A stretch of 5,540 nt of DNA from an uncultured Clostridia bacterium (GTDB taxonomy: Bacteria > Bacillota > Clostridia > Lachnospirales > Anaerotignaceae), in assembly GCA_958420075.1 (NCBI GenBank), contig CATZIM010000138.1:1-5540 (forward strand). Reading direction: 5' to 3'. Numbering within the stretch: the stretch's first letter is position 1; every line of letters begins with the position of its first letter. Below the pieces are notes generated by a model. That model did no database searches. It had not been told where the DNA came from and saw nothing but the letters and a program-made list of their open reading frames with translations. Below are positions 4,048 through 5,540 of the stretch, one piece after another. The translations under genes were made by a program, and so were the position numbers.

Positions 4048-5540
4048 CTATTTGAAAATCCGATGGCGCAGACGGGCGAAAAAGCCTTCTTTCTGCGGCA
4101 GTTCGGATGGAGTTGTCTGTTGCTGCTGTGCCTGCTGCATCAAAAGCTGCTGGCTGTCAACGGCAGTGCCTGTAAAGGGCTTTTTGATGTATTCCCCGTC
4201 GGCACAGAGGATACGTGCTTTCACGTTATCGGCTTTGGCTGCATCCATGACGTTGTGGATCTGTGCTTGAATGTCCGGATCATAAACCGGGGCTGCCACT
4301 TCCACACGGCGTTCCGTATTTCTTGTCATGAAGTCGGCGGAGGAAATATACATTTTCTCGTTTTTGCCGCTGCCGAAGCAGTAGATACGGGAGTGTTCCA
4401 GATAACGTCCTACCACGTTGAACACGCGGATGTTTTCTGTCATACCAGGAACCTGGGGCAGTAAGCAGCAGATGCCGCGGATCATCATCTGAATCTGTAC
4501 CCCTGCACAGGAGGCTTCTTTCAGCTTTTCGATGATATCGATGTCCGTCAGGGAGTTGAGCTTCAGGAAAATGCGGCCGTCACTGCCTTTGGCGATTTCT
4601 TCGTCAATGAGGCGCATCACAGAGGTTTTCAGGCTCACAGGGGCAACCAGCAGGTTTTTGTAGCTGCCCATAAGGTTGCCGATACCCATGTTCTGGAAGA
4701 AAATGTTGGCATCCTGACCGATTTCCTGATTGGCTGTCAGCAGAGAAAGGTCTGTATACATTTCAGCTGTTTTCTCGTTATAGTTGCCGGTGCCGATCTG
4801 GGTGATGTACTGGATTTCCCCACGCTCTTTTTTGGTGATGAGGCAGAGTTTGGAATGAACTTTGTAATCCTCGAAGCCATAAATGATGGTGCATCCGGCT
4901 TCTTCCAGACGTTCTGACCAGTCGATGTTGTTCTGTTCGTCAAAACGTGCCCGCAGCTCGATGAGGACGGTGACATCCTTACCGTTTTCCGCCGCGTTGC
5001 AGAGATATTCCACCAGTTTGGTCTTTCTTGCCAGACGGTAAATGGTGATTTTAATGGAAATGACCGTAGGGTCATTGGATGCTTCTTTGATCATTTGCAG
5101 GAAAGGCTCCATGCTTTCAAAGGGATAGGAAAGCAGGATGTCTTTTTTCTGCACCTGCCGCAGGATGCTTTCGTTTTTGTGGATGCGGGCAGGATACTGT
5201 GGTTTAAAAACAGGGTAGGTCAACGCTTTCCGCTTGGTGTCGGTGAGCTTATCCGCCAGGGAGAATACATATCCCATGGTCATAGGGGCAGATGTGGTGT
5301 AAATCATGGCAGGCGTCAGTGTCAGATGTTCACACAGATAGGAGATGAAATGTTCGCTGATAGAATGGGAGATCTCCATACGCACAGGCGCCAGCCGCCG
5401 CCGCTGTCCCAGCACTTTCTTCATTTTTTTCCGAAAGTCGCTGCCTACGTCAAAGGCTTCATCGTCGGGATTGATATCCGCGTTTCTGGTGATATATGCT
5501 CTAAGTGACTTCTTAATCATGATTTTGTCATGGTTAGTGA
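4048..5540 (-). CDS. ppk1: Polyphosphate kinase 1, N-terminal part beyond the window
   Basis: This enzyme reversibly makes inorganic polyphosphate from ATP through a phosphohistidine intermediate. The frame stays open past the ATG at 5518-5520 to the window edge, and ITRNADI matches an internal part of PPK1. The true start is therefore outside, and about 200 residues (N domain and part of the helical domain) are missing. Counting from that internal Met, residues 9-115 are the end of the helical domain, including RLAPVRMEI. Catalytic domain C1 has TIYRLA (R162) and ELRARFDE (R192), matching the magnesium-site arginines R375 and R405 of E. coli PPK. It also has KVHSK, whose H222 matches the phosphorylated H435, and IGTGNYNEKT. 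Domain C2 has MIRGICC (R348, matching R564) and YLEHSRIY (H376, matching H592). After residue 455 comes a Gln-rich linker and a basic GFFARLRHRIFK end. It is convergent with dusB. No promoter is visible because the 5' end lies outside. Confidence 0.95.
   Translation of the reverse strand, partial: TNHDKIMIKKSLRAYITRNADINPDDEAFDVGSDFRKKMKKVLGQRRRLAPVRMEISHSISEHFISYLCEHLTLTPAMIYTTSAPMTMGYVFSLADKLTDTKRKALTYPVFKPQYPARIHKNESILRQVQKKDILLSYPFESMEPFLQMIKEASNDPTVISIKITIYRLARKTKLVEYLCNAAENGKDVTVLIELRARFDEQNNIDWSERLEEAGCTIIYGFEDYKVHSKLCLITKKERGEIQYITQIGTGNYNEKTAEMYTDLSLLTANQEIGQDANIFFQNMGIGNLMGSYKNLLVAPVSLKTSVMRLIDEEIAKGSDGRIFLKLNSLTDIDIIEKLKEASCAGVQIQMMIRGICCLLPQVPGMTENIRVFNVVGRYLEHSRIYCFGSGKNEKMYISSADFMTRNTERRVEVAAPVYDPDIQAQIHNVMDAAKADNVKARILCADGEYIKKPFTGTAVDSQQLLMQQAQQQQTTPSELPQKEGFFARLRHRIFK

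Noticed and set aside
5518..5520. ATG as the true start of ppk1
   Set aside because: The frame remains open upstream to the window edge, and sequence on both sides matches the interior of PPK1. A start here would remove the N domain and part of the helical domain.

Overview
The window looks like chromosomal housekeeping DNA from an anaerobic Firmicute of class Clostridia, probably Lachnospiraceae or a close relative. This is inferred from the moderate GC content, strong AGGAGG-type ribosome sites, compact intergenic gaps with Rho-independent hairpins, a clostridial-style polyphosphate kinase, and a small acidic protein resembling the Lachnospiraceae family DUF6145. There are no signs of mobile elements, CRISPR arrays, rRNA or tRNA genes.

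Layout from left to right. (1) Positions 1-327 hold the 3' end of a small DUF6145-like gene, cut off at its 5' side. (2) Positions 328-546 are a 219-nt gap with a strong extended -10 promoter, an inverted repeat over its -35 box, and a leader of about 150 nt that folds into a long irregular hairpin with a possible pseudoknot. (3) Positions 547-1191 encode a membrane S component of an ECF vitamin transporter, called PanT because of its neighbours. (4) A strong terminator-like hairpin (1218-1250) is followed by two tandem, diverged type III pantothenate kinase genes (1287-2063 and 2083-2850) and a second terminator. (5) dusB (2964-3926) encodes a tRNA-dihydrouridine synthase. (6) A hairpin that could work in both directions separates dusB from the convergent ppk1 (4048 to beyond 5540, minus strand), whose N-terminal part lies outside the window.

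The core of the window is a pantothenate salvage unit. PanT would import pantothenate using ECF energy-coupling subunits encoded elsewhere, and the CoaX proteins would phosphorylate it, the first step toward coenzyme A. Two things stand out. The leader RNA has the architecture of a cis-regulator that I cannot match to a class I remember. The two CoaX paralogs (about 65% identical by hand count, no gaps) have lost different family-typical active-site residues: CoaX1 has Ser in place of Gly in both phosphate-binding motifs, while CoaX2 keeps those but has Asn at two other conserved sites. This suggests either a catalytic plus a regulatory subunit, or a heterodimer. DusB and PPK1 look ordinary for their families.
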